A stretch of DNA of 64,000 nucleotides, taken from contig CM075673.1 of the NCBI GenBank assembly GCA_037962975.1, forward strand, positions 166,676,667-166,740,666, written 5' to 3'. The DNA is from Clitoria ternatea. Taxonomy: Eukaryota; Streptophyta; Magnoliopsida; Fabales; Fabaceae. The position numbers were made by a program, and so were the translations under genes. The stretch's first letter is position 1. Each line of letters begins with the position of its first letter. Under the pieces are notes generated by a model. That model had not been told where the DNA came from. It saw nothing but the letters and a program-made list of their open reading frames with translations, and ran no database searches. Shown here piece after piece: positions 50,126 to 59,926 of this stretch.

Positions 50126-50280
50126 TTTACACACTCGAGGAGTTACATCGTCAATTACAGAATGGGTAATTGAGATCATCCGTCCTGAGTATGTTCTTGT
50201 GCGTTGCGCATATTCGAAGAGTTACATCGTCAACTACAGAATAAGTAGCTGAGATCATCCGTCCTGAATATGCTTTTGTA
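50126..50280. repeat. Two units of the GAGTTACATCGTC minisatellite next to the Gag-Pol stop
   Basis: Both units carry GAGTTACATCGTCAA, a short inverted pair and GAGATCATCCGTCCTGA, the same family as the array at 44848-45595. They close module 2 in the same way that array closes module 1. Confidence 0.8.
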
Positions 50281-50451
50281 CACCGGATAAACTGAAAATC
50301 ACAGCATAAGAAAAACTCGAAAGAGTTAAATTGTTATGAGAGATTCTTATTAAATCAAAAATAAGAATTACAAGGAGAGCGTAGCTGTGAAAATAAATTC
50401 TCCAGTATTCAATCCAAGATAAGGATAGGAGAGTGTAGATGGTTCCAACAG

Positions 50452-53400
50452 CTAGCTATAGTAGATGCGCAAGTTTTGGGTGTTCCATTTGTTTCGGATA
50501 GGAGTGCCATCAAGGTTTTCAAGGCGGTAAGAGCCTTTGCCAATGACCTCGGATACCCTGTATGGGCCTTCCCAGTTTGGGGCTAGTTTGCCTTGATGGG
50601 CGAATTTATTCCCTATACTTGCTTTCCTCAAAACCAAATCTCCAACGTTGAAAGTCCTTGATTGGACTCGTTTGTTGTACCGGAGAGCAACTTTGGCTTT
50701 GATGGCTTGATCTCGGATGAAAGCGTCTTCTCTGAGTTCTTGTATGACATCTATTTCGGATGCCAAGTTAGCATTGTTGGTTTCTTCAGAGAAGTACTTA
50801 ACCCTTGTGGAAGCAATTTGCAGTTCCACAGGTATCATTGCCTCGACCCCGTATGTTAGGCGATATGGGGATTCATTGGTGGATGAATGAGGCGTTGTCC
50901 GATATGCCCATAGGACGTGACACAGCTGGTCTGTCCATCCGCCTTTGGCTTCACCAAGGCGCTTCTTTAATCCCTTAAGCACCTCCCTGTTGGCCACTTC
51001 AGCTTGACCGTTAGTTTGGGGATGTTCGACGGATGAGAATATTTGGGTTATTCCTAACCCTTCAAGCAAATCTGTGAATTTTCTATCCGTGAACTGGGTG
51101 CCATTGTCTGTGACAATCCGTGCTGGGACCCCGAACCGTGTTATGATGTTTTCATACATGAAACGGCGAGTTCGGGCTGAAGTAATATGCACCACCGGCT
51201 CTGCTTCTATCCACTTAGTGAAATAATCGACCCCTACAATGAGATATTTGATGCCCCCGGGAGCAGTTGGAAAGGGGCCCAGAATATCCAATCCCCATTG
51301 ATAGAAGGGCCATGGAACAGCGGATGTGAAGAGTTCTTCTGCCGGTGTGTGGTGTAGGTTAGAGAATTTTTGGCAAGCGTCGCATTTTTTGACGAAGTCA
51401 ATGGAGTCTTGCTTCATTGTGGGCCACCAGTATCCAGCTCTGAGGATTTTTCGCATTAAGCTTCTTCCTCCGGCATGGTGTCCACTTTGTCCTCCATGCA
51501 CTTCCTCCATTACACCTTGCACCTCATCCTCTTTGAGACAAATTAAATAGGGCACAGAGAGTGCCCTTCTGTAGAGATTACCATCAATCATAGTGAAATA
51601 CGGTAATTCTCTCCTTAACCTCGTCTTTTCCTTCTCATCTGTGGGTAGCTGTCCATCAGCCAAATAACGGATGTAAGGAGCCATCCATGTATCTCCGTAA
51701 AGGGAGTCAGTCATTATGGCGTTTAGAGAAGGGAAAAGAGGGATGCTGGGCGACGTTAGCGTGCTTTGAACCAGAGTAGTGGTGCTACCCGGTCGTTTAG
51801 TGCTTGCTAACCTGGAGAGTATATCCGCTCTCGTATTCTCTTCACGTGGAACATGCTTGAACTCCACCTTTGAGAACTTCTCAGTCAACTCCTTGACACA
51901 GTTCAAGTACAATTGGAGTTGAGGTTCGCGAGCTTGATAATCTCCTAAGATCTGCGAAATCACCAGCTGTGAATCGCTACAGAGTGTCGCCTCAGAAGCT
52001 CCGATGTCAATTGCAGCTCTTAGCCCGGCCAAGCAAGCTTCGTACTCAGCTTGGTTGTTGGATGTTTTGAAATTGAAACGAAAGGAGATCTCCAGGTGTA
52101 CTCCGTCATCACTTTCGAGAACTACACCTGCTCCAGAGCCTCTTTGGTTTGATGAACCATCAACGTAAATGGTCCAATGGACTCGAGGGTAATCCGGATC
52201 AGTCCCTGTCATTTCCACAATAAAGTCAGCCAGGACTTGAGCTTTAATAGCGCTGCGGGGTTCGTAGGATATATCAAACTCAGAGAGTTCAATAGACCAT
52301 TTGATCATCCTCCCAGCAAGATCGGGCTTGATTAAGACAGAACGGAGTGGCAAATCCGTTCTTACTATGACTGGATGGGCGTGAAAGTACGGACGCAACC
52401 GTCGTGAGGCCCAAACAACAGCGAGGGCGGCCTTTTCAATTTTTTGATACCGGATCTCAGCACCTTGCAAGGTCTTGCTAGTGAAATAGACCGGTCTTTG
52501 TCCATCAGGAGTTTCTTTTATCAAGGCAACGCCCAAAGCTTCATCTGAAATAGCCAAGTACAGAATGAGTGTGTCTTCGGGGTCAGGCTTTGTGAGAATG
52601 GGAGGTTTGGACAACACCTCCTTAAGCTCTTGGAAAGCTTTTTCTTGTTCCTGTCCCCACTCGAATTTCTTGGACTTTTTCAGTATTTTGTACAGAGGGA
52701 GCGACCTGTGGGCCATCTTCGGCATGAACCGTGCCAAAGCTGCTACCTTGCCATTCAGGGATTGGACTTCTTTGAGATTCTTAGGACTTTGCATGTCTAG
52801 AATCGTTTGGCACTTCCCTGGATTGGCTTCTATACCACGTTGAGTTAACATGAAACCCAAAAATTTCCCAGCAGGGACAGCAAATGTGCATTTCATTGGG
52901 TTCAGCCTCATGTTAAATTGTCTCAAACGGGTGAATACTTGGCGCAGGTCGTCAATATGATCGCCACCAACCGGTGTCTTTGCTATTATGTCGTCAATAT
53001 ATACTTCAACAAGTTTGGTGTGCATACCTTCGAAAACCTTGTTGATCATGCGCTGATATGTCGCCCCAGCGTTTTTCAGGCCAAAGGGCATGACTGTATA
53101 GCAAAAGACGCCACGATCATTTATGAAAGCTGTCTTCTCTTGATCCTCTTCGCACATCGGAATTTGGTTGTAACCAGAGTATGCGTCCATGAAACTCAGG
53201 TATTGATAACCAGAGGAATCATCCACCATCCGATCTATATTAGGAAGAGGATAAGGATCTTTTGGACAGCAGCGGTTGAGGTCCACGTAGTCAATGCACA
53301 TTCTCCATTTACCATTGGATTTAGGGACCATCACCACATTCGAAAGCCAAGAGGAATATCGGATTTCCCTGATAAATCCGGCCTTCAGCAATTCCTCAGT

Positions 53401-55923
53401 TTGCTGACAAGCTGCTTTCTGTTTCTCTGGGCCTAATCGTCTTTTCTTTTGGGCCACAGGTTTCGTCTCTGGATAGACAGAAAGTTTATGACAGCAGAAT
53501 TCAGGGTCTATGCCTGGCATATCGGCTGCAGTCCATGCAAAGAGGTCTTTAAACTCTTGTATGAGAGCCAGCAGTCGCTGCTCTATTTCAGCATCTAGCT
53601 TGTCATTGATATGGGTGATCTTTTCTGGAGAATCTCCCAAGACAATGTCCCTGGAACTTCCATCTGGTGTGGGCTTTGATGGGTTGAACGGATCAATGTT
53701 CAAATCCGCTCTAGGATCCAGGTCGACAAGACTTACAGATCCAGCCGATGTTCCAGCATCATTAAGTTTCCTCTTTTTATTGGAGGCGTCCAGCTTTGTC
53801 ATGTTGAGGCTAAGGTTGTAGCAGTACCTAGCCATCTCTTGATCACCCCGGATAGATGACACAGCATTATCCTTGTCAATGAACTTGATAAGGAGATGTG
53901 GGGTTGATACAACTGCCTCCATTGCATTCAGAGTAGGACGGCCTATGATGCCATTAAATGGTGATTTGACATCAATCACTAGCACCCGAGACCTAACTGT
54001 CCTGGCTCCTGGCTCGCCTTCAAACGAGATAAGGGTATCAAGATACCCTCTAGTTAATTGCTTTGCGCCATTGAAAGCTGTTAGTTCCTGCGTGTAAGGC
54101 TGTAAGTCTGAGTCTTTAAAATCCATTCTTTCAAAGCAATTATAGAAAATAACATCGCAGGAACTTCCCTGGTCAACAAGGATTCTTCGGACGTCCTTGT
54201 TGGCGATCACAGCAGTGATGACTACAGCATCGTCACCACCAGGAACGGTTGGGCCAAAATCCTCGTCAGAGAAAGAGATTGTGGGAGCCTCATTCCCTCC
54301 TCTGTAAGGGCGATTGTCCTTGACTTTCCCTTGCACAGATAGAATCATTCTATGATGATTCTTACGGGCTGTAATTGAAGCTCCTCCTCCAGCGAACCCT
54401 CCAGCAATCATGTCAATGATTTCACGTCGGCCCTGACGTTGTTGCTGGGGCATGCTATCTTTCTGTGCTGCATTATCGGTCATGACACCTTTTTGCTTCT
54501 CTGCAGCAGAGAACTTTCGAACTGGACTGGGGTTGTTGTCATCCCCATCGTCGGGATCTCTTTCTCTTTTCTCATTCCGTTCTGCCCTGTCAAAGGATTT
54601 TTCTTTGAACAGGTATTGCTTCAATTTGCCTTCTCTAATTAGCGTCTCAACCGCGTTCTTTAGAGCTTGGCATTCATCAGTGGAATGACCATTTTGTTCA
54701 TGAAAATCACAGTACTTTCGTGAATTTCCTGGTCTTTTCATAGGGGCTGGTCTCCTGATGCCATATGTGCTGAAAACTGGCCATCCGACCTCTCTCAAAA
54801 TCTGAGATGGTCTGGCAGATAACTGTGCATAATGGCTGAAAGAATTGACATGCCTCTCTCGAGGTCGAGGAGGGTGGTTATCCACCTTAGGATTGGTGAA
54901 TGGCCTCTCCATGCGTTCTGACCTCGTCTTCTCCTTACCCTTCTGGGTTTGGGGAGATGGTGTTGGTGGCTTTTTCTTTGCAGCCATTGCCTCCAAGTGC
55001 ATCTCTATGCTCACATACTTTGAGGCTTTTTTCCTGAACTCCTCAAAAGTTGTTGGGGGGCTCTTTGCTAATGAAAGAACGAAAGCTGATCCTGGCTGCA
55101 AAGCCTCAATTACGATATGCAGCTTGATAGATTCTGTGAGGTTAGGAACCAGGGCTGCTTCCTTATAAAACCTCCTCAAAAAATCTTTTAAGCCCTCTGT
55201 TTCACCTTGCTTAATCTGAGCCAAGGTATGAGACGTCTTGGGTACGTCTCTGGAGATGACAAAGTGGGTTTCAAAGGCAGCTGCCATTTCCGTCCAAGAA
55301 TCTATGGATCCAGAAGGCAGGCCTTTAAACCACACGAGGGCTTCCTCAGACAATGTTCGAGGGAACATTCGGCACATCACGTCTTCATCAGCCCCCAAGT
55401 ACATGGCTTCAAACACATAAGCATCAAGGTGCTTAGTTGGATCAGTTTCACCATTATACTTTCCGATGGAAAGTGGTTGAGTGGTTTGAAGGTGCTTGGG
55501 GATGCTGATGCCCATAAATCTCCTTGAAAAAGGAACCTTCAGATTGTAAGACAATGAGGGTGCTGTTGTTGAATCTCTCTTTCTTCGGGAAGCCGCATCC
55601 TCAGAATCGCGAGTTTGTTCTCCCTCCTCAAACGTTGGGATCTTTGAGTACTGAAGAGTGGTGGACTTTTCACCATCAGTTGTGTGGGGAGTGTTTCGCG
55701 TGCGAGATGACTCTTTATCCTCGCTTTGCCTTTTTTCTCTTCGCAATTCAGCGAGTTCCCTCTGAAGTTGTTTGATCAACTCATCACGAGGATCAGGATC
55801 AGACACTGTTACTATCTTCTTTGAGTTGTCCCCATGAGAATCAAAGTTGAGTTTTCTGAAGGCGTTAGGATTGGTTCTGCCTTCAGCCTGATTTTTCATG
55901 AAGTCTTGTGCTTCGCCTTCCAT
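50452..55923 (-). CDS. Gag-Pol polyprotein, Tat-lineage Ty3/gypsy, with extra RNase H (1823 aa)
   Basis: One uninterrupted frame starting 65 nt inside the 5' LTR edge. In order: charged N-terminus; Gag domain (about 140-310); a modified zinc site YCDFHEQNGHSTDEC (404-418); protease with DQGSS (D584); RT with YIDD (975-978); a first RNase H region (about 1120-1235) whose YLAISDEALG replaces the usual YxDAS and so looks catalytically altered; a second, archaeal-type RNase H (about 1250-1375) with VDGSS (D1255), E1294, D1317 and D1366; and an integrase with H1476, H1482/H1483, C1514, C1517 and triad D1566, D1606, E1642 (35-residue spacing). No chromodomain is evident. The degenerate first plus intact second RNase H is the known Tat pattern. 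The frame appears coding-competent. Confidence 0.95.
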   Translation of the reverse strand: MEGEAQDFMKNQAEGRTNPNAFRKLNFDSHGDNSKKIVTVSDPDPRDELIKQLQRELAELRREKRQSEDKESSRTRNTPHTTDGEKSTTLQYSKIPTFEEGEQTRDSEDAASRRKRDSTTAPSLSYNLKVPFSRRFMGISIPKHLQTTQPLSIGKYNGETDPTKHLDAYVFEAMYLGADEDVMCRMFPRTLSEEALVWFKGLPSGSIDSWTEMAAAFETHFVISRDVPKTSHTLAQIKQGETEGLKDFLRRFYKEAALVPNLTESIKLHIVIEALQPGSAFVLSLAKSPPTTFEEFRKKASKYVSIEMHLEAMAAKKKPPTPSPQTQKGKEKTRSERMERPFTNPKVDNHPPRPRERHVNSFSHYAQLSARPSQILREVGWPVFSTYGIRRPAPMKRPGNSRKYCDFHEQNGHSTDECQALKNAVETLIREGKLKQYLFKEKSFDRAERNEKRERDPDDGDDNNPSPVRKFSAAEKQKGVMTDNAAQKDSMPQQQRQGRREIIDMIAGGFAGGGASITARKNHHRMILSVQGKVKDNRPYRGGNEAPTISFSDEDFGPTVPGGDDAVVITAVIANKDVRRILVDQGSSCDVIFYNCFERMDFKDSDLQPYTQELTAFNGAKQLTRGYLDTLISFEGEPGARTVRSRVLVIDVKSPFNGIIGRPTLNAMEAVVSTPHLLIKFIDKDNAVSSIRGDQEMARYCYNLSLNMTKLDASNKKRKLNDAGTSAGSVSLVDLDPRADLNIDPFNPSKPTPDGSSRDIVLGDSPEKITHINDKLDAEIEQRLLALIQEFKDLFAWTAADMPGIDPEFCCHKLSVYPETKPVAQKKRRLGPEKQKAACQQTEELLKAGFIREIRYSSWLSNVVMVPKSNGKWRMCIDYVDLNRCCPKDPYPLPNIDRMVDDSSGYQYLSFMDAYSGYNQIPMCEEDQEKTAFINDRGVFCYTVMPFGLKNAGATYQRMINKVFEGMHTKLVEVYIDDIIAKTPVGGDHIDDLRQVFTRLRQFNMRLNPMKCTFAVPAGKFLGFMLTQRGIEANPGKCQTILDMQSPKNLKEVQSLNGKVAALARFMPKMAHRSLPLYKILKKSKKFEWGQEQEKAFQELKEVLSKPPILTKPDPEDTLILYLAISDEALGVALIKETPDGQRPVYFTSKTLQGAEIRYQKIEKAALAVVWASRRLRPYFHAHPVIVRTDLPLRSVLIKPDLAGRMIKWSIELSEFDISYEPRSAIKAQVLADFIVEMTGTDPDYPRVHWTIYVDGSSNQRGSGAGVVLESDDGVHLEISFRFNFKTSNNQAEYEACLAGLRAAIDIGASEATLCSDSQLVISQILGDYQAREPQLQLYLNCVKELTEKFSKVEFKHVPREENTRADILSRLASTKRPGSTTTLVQSTLTSPSIPLFPSLNAIMTDSLYGDTWMAPYIRYLADGQLPTDEKEKTRLRRELPYFTMIDGNLYRRALSVPYLICLKEDEVQGVMEEVHGGQSGHHAGGRSLMRKILRAGYWWPTMKQDSIDFVKKCDACQKFSNLHHTPAEELFTSAVPWPFYQWGLDILGPFPTAPGGIKYLIVGVDYFTKWIEAEPVVHITSARTRRFMYENIITRFGVPARIVTDNGTQFTDRKFTDLLEGLGITQIFSSVEHPQTNGQAEVANREVLKGLKKRLGEAKGGWTDQLCHVLWAYRTTPHSSTNESPYRLTYGVEAMIPVELQIASTRVKYFSEETNNANLASEIDVIQELREDAFIRDQAIKAKVALRYNKRVQSRTFNVGDLVLRKASIGNKFAHQGKLAPNWEGPYRVSEVIGKGSYRLENLDGTPIRNKWNTQNLRIYYS

Positions 55924-55969
55924 GGTGGATTACCTACTCTGTCAAAGGATATGGGAATAACTTTATCGC

Positions 55970-55987
55970 GTCCCACTGGGCGTGCCA
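55970..55987 (-). other. Primer-binding site of the Tat element
   Basis: On the minus strand TGGCACGCCCAGTGGGAC follows the 5' LTR after one spacer base. It starts with TGG as all tRNA-primed sites do. It is not the initiator-Met type; I could not assign the tRNA. Confidence 0.7.
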
Positions 55988-55988
55988 A

Positions 55989-56724
55989 TGATCTGTCCTG
56001 GACCGGGGTCAAGAGATCCGATCTCAAGGCAGTCACGAATAGTATGTCAATACCGTCTAGTAGACCGGATGTATGTATATCCGATGTAGGTATCCGTTGT
56101 CCTTGAATGTGGATAGCGGATTGGGCGTTCTGGAGATCCTTCACACCGACCTAACGCGTTGAAGTGGGCGAATAGTGGTGTCACCTGCAAAGATTCTCCG
56201 ACGCTCAAGTCAGTGATTATGTTCCAAGTAAGGAATGTATTTAGAGAAGATTCAGTCGTCAAAGAGCTGAAGCAGAAGAAGATCCCTAACTTCAATCATG
56301 AAGTTAGTTCATATACCTGATTGGCTCGATTAACGAGGACTCGTTGGTGGGGAACCACCAACTCCCATTAGCATTATTATATTGCGCACTTACCTGCATG
56401 ATTGGGTCAAGTGGCTATTTTATATTGAGCATAGAGAATGTAGACTAGGATTAGGGGACAAGTTGACCATTCCCGTGAGCAGAATTTGGCTCGTAGTGCA
56501 GAGAATTATTGATCGATCCCTGTAGCAACAATCCTTGTCTTTTGCATAGTGACGTGTGTATTATCCGATGTCATGGTGTTATCCTGGATAACCGGTATAG
56601 GGAGAACGCCTGATACGGAATTACAGTCCGGATGTATACCGATGACACCGGTTACACGTAGATGTCTTATCAAAGACGTTGAAATATGTATAGCAGATCG
56701 GATACCGGTATTGAGACCGGATCA
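55989..56724 (-). repeat. Tat element 5' LTR (736 bp)
   Basis: Right LTR, the promoter-bearing one for Gag-Pol. It has the same length as the left LTR and two base differences by eye. It is followed by the AGAAT target duplication. Confidence 0.96.
56417..56424 (-). promoter_or_regulatory. Candidate TATA box of the Tat 5' LTR
   Basis: The minus strand reads CAATATAAAATAGCC. The same motif lies in the 3' LTR at 40809-40816. The assignment is by consensus only. Confidence 0.4.
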
Positions 56725-56729
56725 AGAAT

Positions 56730-58917
56730 ATATAAAATGTTATATTTTATATTAAGTGGAGTATGACAAAGAAACTACTGTAAAATCTACTTTTTCCACT
56801 AGTTAAATTAGTTAAAATGTCAAAAATACCGGTGCATGACACTTTACACTTTAAAAACAATGGTCCTTAGCTTTGTTTATCAAAAGTTTCTTTGTTTATC
56901 TTTTATACAACTTAAAAAATAAAAACCTTTGAAATAAAGAGTTTTGGTATTCTTTGGTTAGAAAAATGAAAAACTTCCAATAGATTTCCAAAATTAAAAG
57001 TTACTTCCTTCAATAACATTTACTACTTTATTTTTTATATATCTTTATTAGTTTAGATTAAAATGTGAGTGTATTGATGATTTGATATCACAAATATAAA
57101 TACATGTAATATTAAATCTTTACGCAATTACACATTAAAAGTAACTGTATACTAAAGAAACTTACCATAGGTAGACCCACCAAAAAGTCTTATTATTTTA
57201 GTTGAGTTAACAATAATAAAATTATTAGGCCTAATTCATTTAAAATGAATATAAGGAGCCCAATGAACAATATTTGTGCAATAGGTTAGACCTAAGCCTA
57301 TAAATTAAACATAAAATGCTCATAATATGACACACAAAACACAAATATTATAGAAATATTGTGTCAAACCATACTAGTAGGAATGGTAATCTAATAAAAA
57401 TACTCGAATGAATTTTTATAGAGATAAATTTATTTTAACTAATTAAAGATTCTACTCTACAATATGTCTTAAAACTATATCTATCATGATTTGATTGCTT
57501 TAAAATATGTATTTTTGCAATGACTCTTTAGAATCCTTATATTTTCATAGCTTAACCATTAAAGATTCCTTAAAACTTTACACTTTAAAGGAATAACCCT
57601 TGACTATTATATATCTATGTTTCAAAGAAAAAAATTATCAAAAGTTGCTTTGTTTATATTTTATATAAGCTAAAAAAATAAAAGCCTTTGAATAAAGCTT
57701 TTTGGTATTCTTTGGTTAAAAAGACGAAAAATTCCAATAGATTTTCAAAATTAAAAGTTACTCCCTTCAATTGATATTCAATATTCCTTTCATTTTTTAT
57801 TTGAAGTAATTTTAAAAATATTTATTTTTATTTATCATTTAAAAAATCTAGATAATATTCTATGACTTATTTTTTAGTATATCCTCACTTTTTAAATAAA
57901 TGGCTATAACTAAGGGTAAACTAAGAAATAATAAAATTATATATTTCAAGGTTATTTAATATTTTTCTTAACCAGTCAAATTACTACAAATGAAAAGAAA
58001 CGAAATGACTACTTTTTAAATAAAAACACAAGATACTTCCTTTTAAAAAACTATTCAATGAATCTTCTCATTTTGAAGAGAAAAATGAAAAAAGAAATTG
58101 CGTCAAACCTCCATTAGTATTTTCTATTTTTTATACAAGATATTGTTCTAATATTCTGAAATAAATCAAAATATAATAATATTTTAAAATTAACAAATTT
58201 TTTTCCTTTCTCTCTTTTATATTAAAGAAAAAATGGATTAACATAAAACATTAACGCCATTTTCTCTCACAAATATTTCATACATGAAAGAGAGAAAAGA
58301 AATAGTCTAAGAGTTCCTTAAACTTTGCAGATTATTTTCGATCGTGGCAGAAAAAAGTTTTTTTTTCTCTTTAAATACAATTATATATATAGAAAATTAA
58401 AATATATATTTAGCATCTATAAACATTACACAAATGTGCCTGTTTTCATTATCAAAATCAAAATAAAAATAATGTGCCTGTTTAATAAGTATTGATTTAA
58501 CTACATCCTAATAACTTAGCTAAACATGTCAATATTGATTCACACATGCAATTTTTGTAGAGATTATATATTTATTACAACTATACATATATATTTATTT
58601 TGAAATAATAGATTTTAAAAATTAATTTTTTTATCTGGTGGGGTATTGTTTAAATATTATATTTTAAACTAAATTACATCTCTTAAGAAAGTAGTTTATA
58701 GTTTATTTAAATCATTATCTATTTTTAATAATTTTACACTTAAACTTTATTTTTCTCAATTAAGATTACCAAAAATTTTCTTATAACCAAACATATATCA
58801 TTATTTCTTAACCAAACTTCTATAATAACACATCCAAACATAAATTCAAAATTTTAAAATTTTAAAATCCTATAGTTTTCCAACTAAATTATGTCAATTT
58901 ATAACCTAACGGGCACA
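56730..58917. other. AT-rich intergenic DNA with one spaced direct repeat
   Basis: The first ~90 bases look like the continuation of the CACTA end interrupted by the Tat element. A ~135-bp direct repeat occupies 56880-57016 and 57638-57775. No gene is recognised. Confidence 0.5.
56880..57775. repeat. Spaced direct repeat (~135 bp, copies at 56880-57016 and 57638-57775)
   Basis: Both copies contain TTGGTATTCTTTGGTTA and CAAAATTAAAAGTTACT in the same order and orientation, with roughly 15% mismatches by eye and about 620 bases between them. They could be the ends of a small decayed element or an old segmental duplication. Confidence 0.65.
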
Positions 58918-59926
58918 AGGTAAATTCTGTGGTGTACTATGGTCTGATAAGTGTACGGTAGACTAAAGAATATCAACCGTTGGATGTTAATCAACGGTCC
59001 TGATTCATTGATGGTAACCTGTTTAACAGGTCATCATTTAAACTTTGTAATATTTCCATTCTTTCCCTGAAATATATTAAATTCTAAATTGTCAAGTTTT
59101 AATATATGTGATTAACATTCTGATTTTCACCATTTAATATATCTAATTAACATTAATGACATTCCCTATTAATTTAATTAACTTGAAAAAATAAAGAAAT
59201 CTCAAAAAAGAAAATTATGTTTGGTTGGTTCTTTTCCGTTCGTCTTCTTCAAGTGTTCTGGCAACTTCATCAAACTCCGAACCTTGGTTCCATTCCTCAA
59301 ACTCTGAACCTTTGTTCCTGATGATCTATGCAAGAAAACGTCGGAGAAAATGTTCAGAAGCGTGAGGTTTCACTATTTGTTCAGATTTAGGCATGTCATT
59401 TACAATAATGTGCAGAATCCGTCACCAGAAACTTACTTCCAAAGTCCAGATCGAGAGGGAAACACTCGGTCGCCGGGTAGTGGAACACTTCGTGTGGCTA
59501 ATACTAATGCTCCTATGCAAGCTCGACGCTAAAGAGGAGCTCTACAAGGGCGCCGCATAGGAGCTTCGCAAGGACGCAATGTCGTTTTCTCTGTACTCTA
59601 TTCCAATCTCTCCTCTTTCTCTGTTCTGGGCACTTTCTCTGCCTCTCCGCATGTGGTGAAGCATTTGGACAATGAAGACAATGAGGGGAAAAGAGGGGAG
59701 GAGTTTCAGACAGCGGAGAGGGAGGGGAGATGAAGGGGGAGGTAGAGAGTTTCAAAAATGAAGACAACAGAGTGAAAATTAAATTGTGGAACATAAAATA
59801 TGTCTTATTCTAATTTAAATAATGCATTAGTTAAATTTTTAATTTCTAAAAGACAGAAGAAACCTGTTATAGGAGGTTATTTTAATTGGGTGTACCATAA
59901 ACCCATAAAACCAAGTTCCACCTTAC
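58918..59926. mobile_element. Possible Mutator-like element with decayed inverted ends
   Basis: The left end (GGTAA, GGTGTACTATGG and further GGTAGAC) and the reverse complement of the right end (GGTAAGGTGG, then TTATGGTACACC) are loosely similar. Further in, TAACCTGTTTAACAGGT (59015) matches the complement of the region at 59863-59880. The interior (about 59220-59720) is more GC-rich and could be a captured host fragment. It has no recognisable domain. No clean target duplication was found. Confidence 0.35.

Larger units (their letters stand above)
40381..56724 (-). mobile_element. Complete Tat-lineage Ty3/gypsy retrotransposon with two antisense extra gene modules
   Basis: The element is 16,344 bp on the minus strand, with 736-bp LTRs (TGATCTGTCC to GACCGGATCA) and the perfect 5-bp target duplication AGAAT (40376-40380 and 56725-56729). 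In element order it holds: 5' LTR (right), primer-binding site, a single Gag-Pol frame with an extra RNase H (50452-55923), minisatellites, extra module 2 (46313-48839), minisatellites, extra module 1 (42104-44378), a purine tract and the 3' LTR. Both modules read on the plus strand, opposite to Gag-Pol. The extra RNase H after the normal one marks the plant Tat lineage (Retand/TatIII/Ogre group, from family knowledge). Two LTR differences by eye make it very young. Confidence 0.95.

Noticed and set aside
52565..55775. Plus-strand open frames of up to 172 codons opposite the Tat Gag-Pol
   Set aside because: Shadow frames over a long intact minus-strand gene; composition mirrors the antisense codons.
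40381..56724. Possible endogenous pararetrovirus
   Set aside because: True LTRs, target duplication, integrase and the Tat-type second RNase H identify an LTR retrotransposon; no movement or coat protein was seen.
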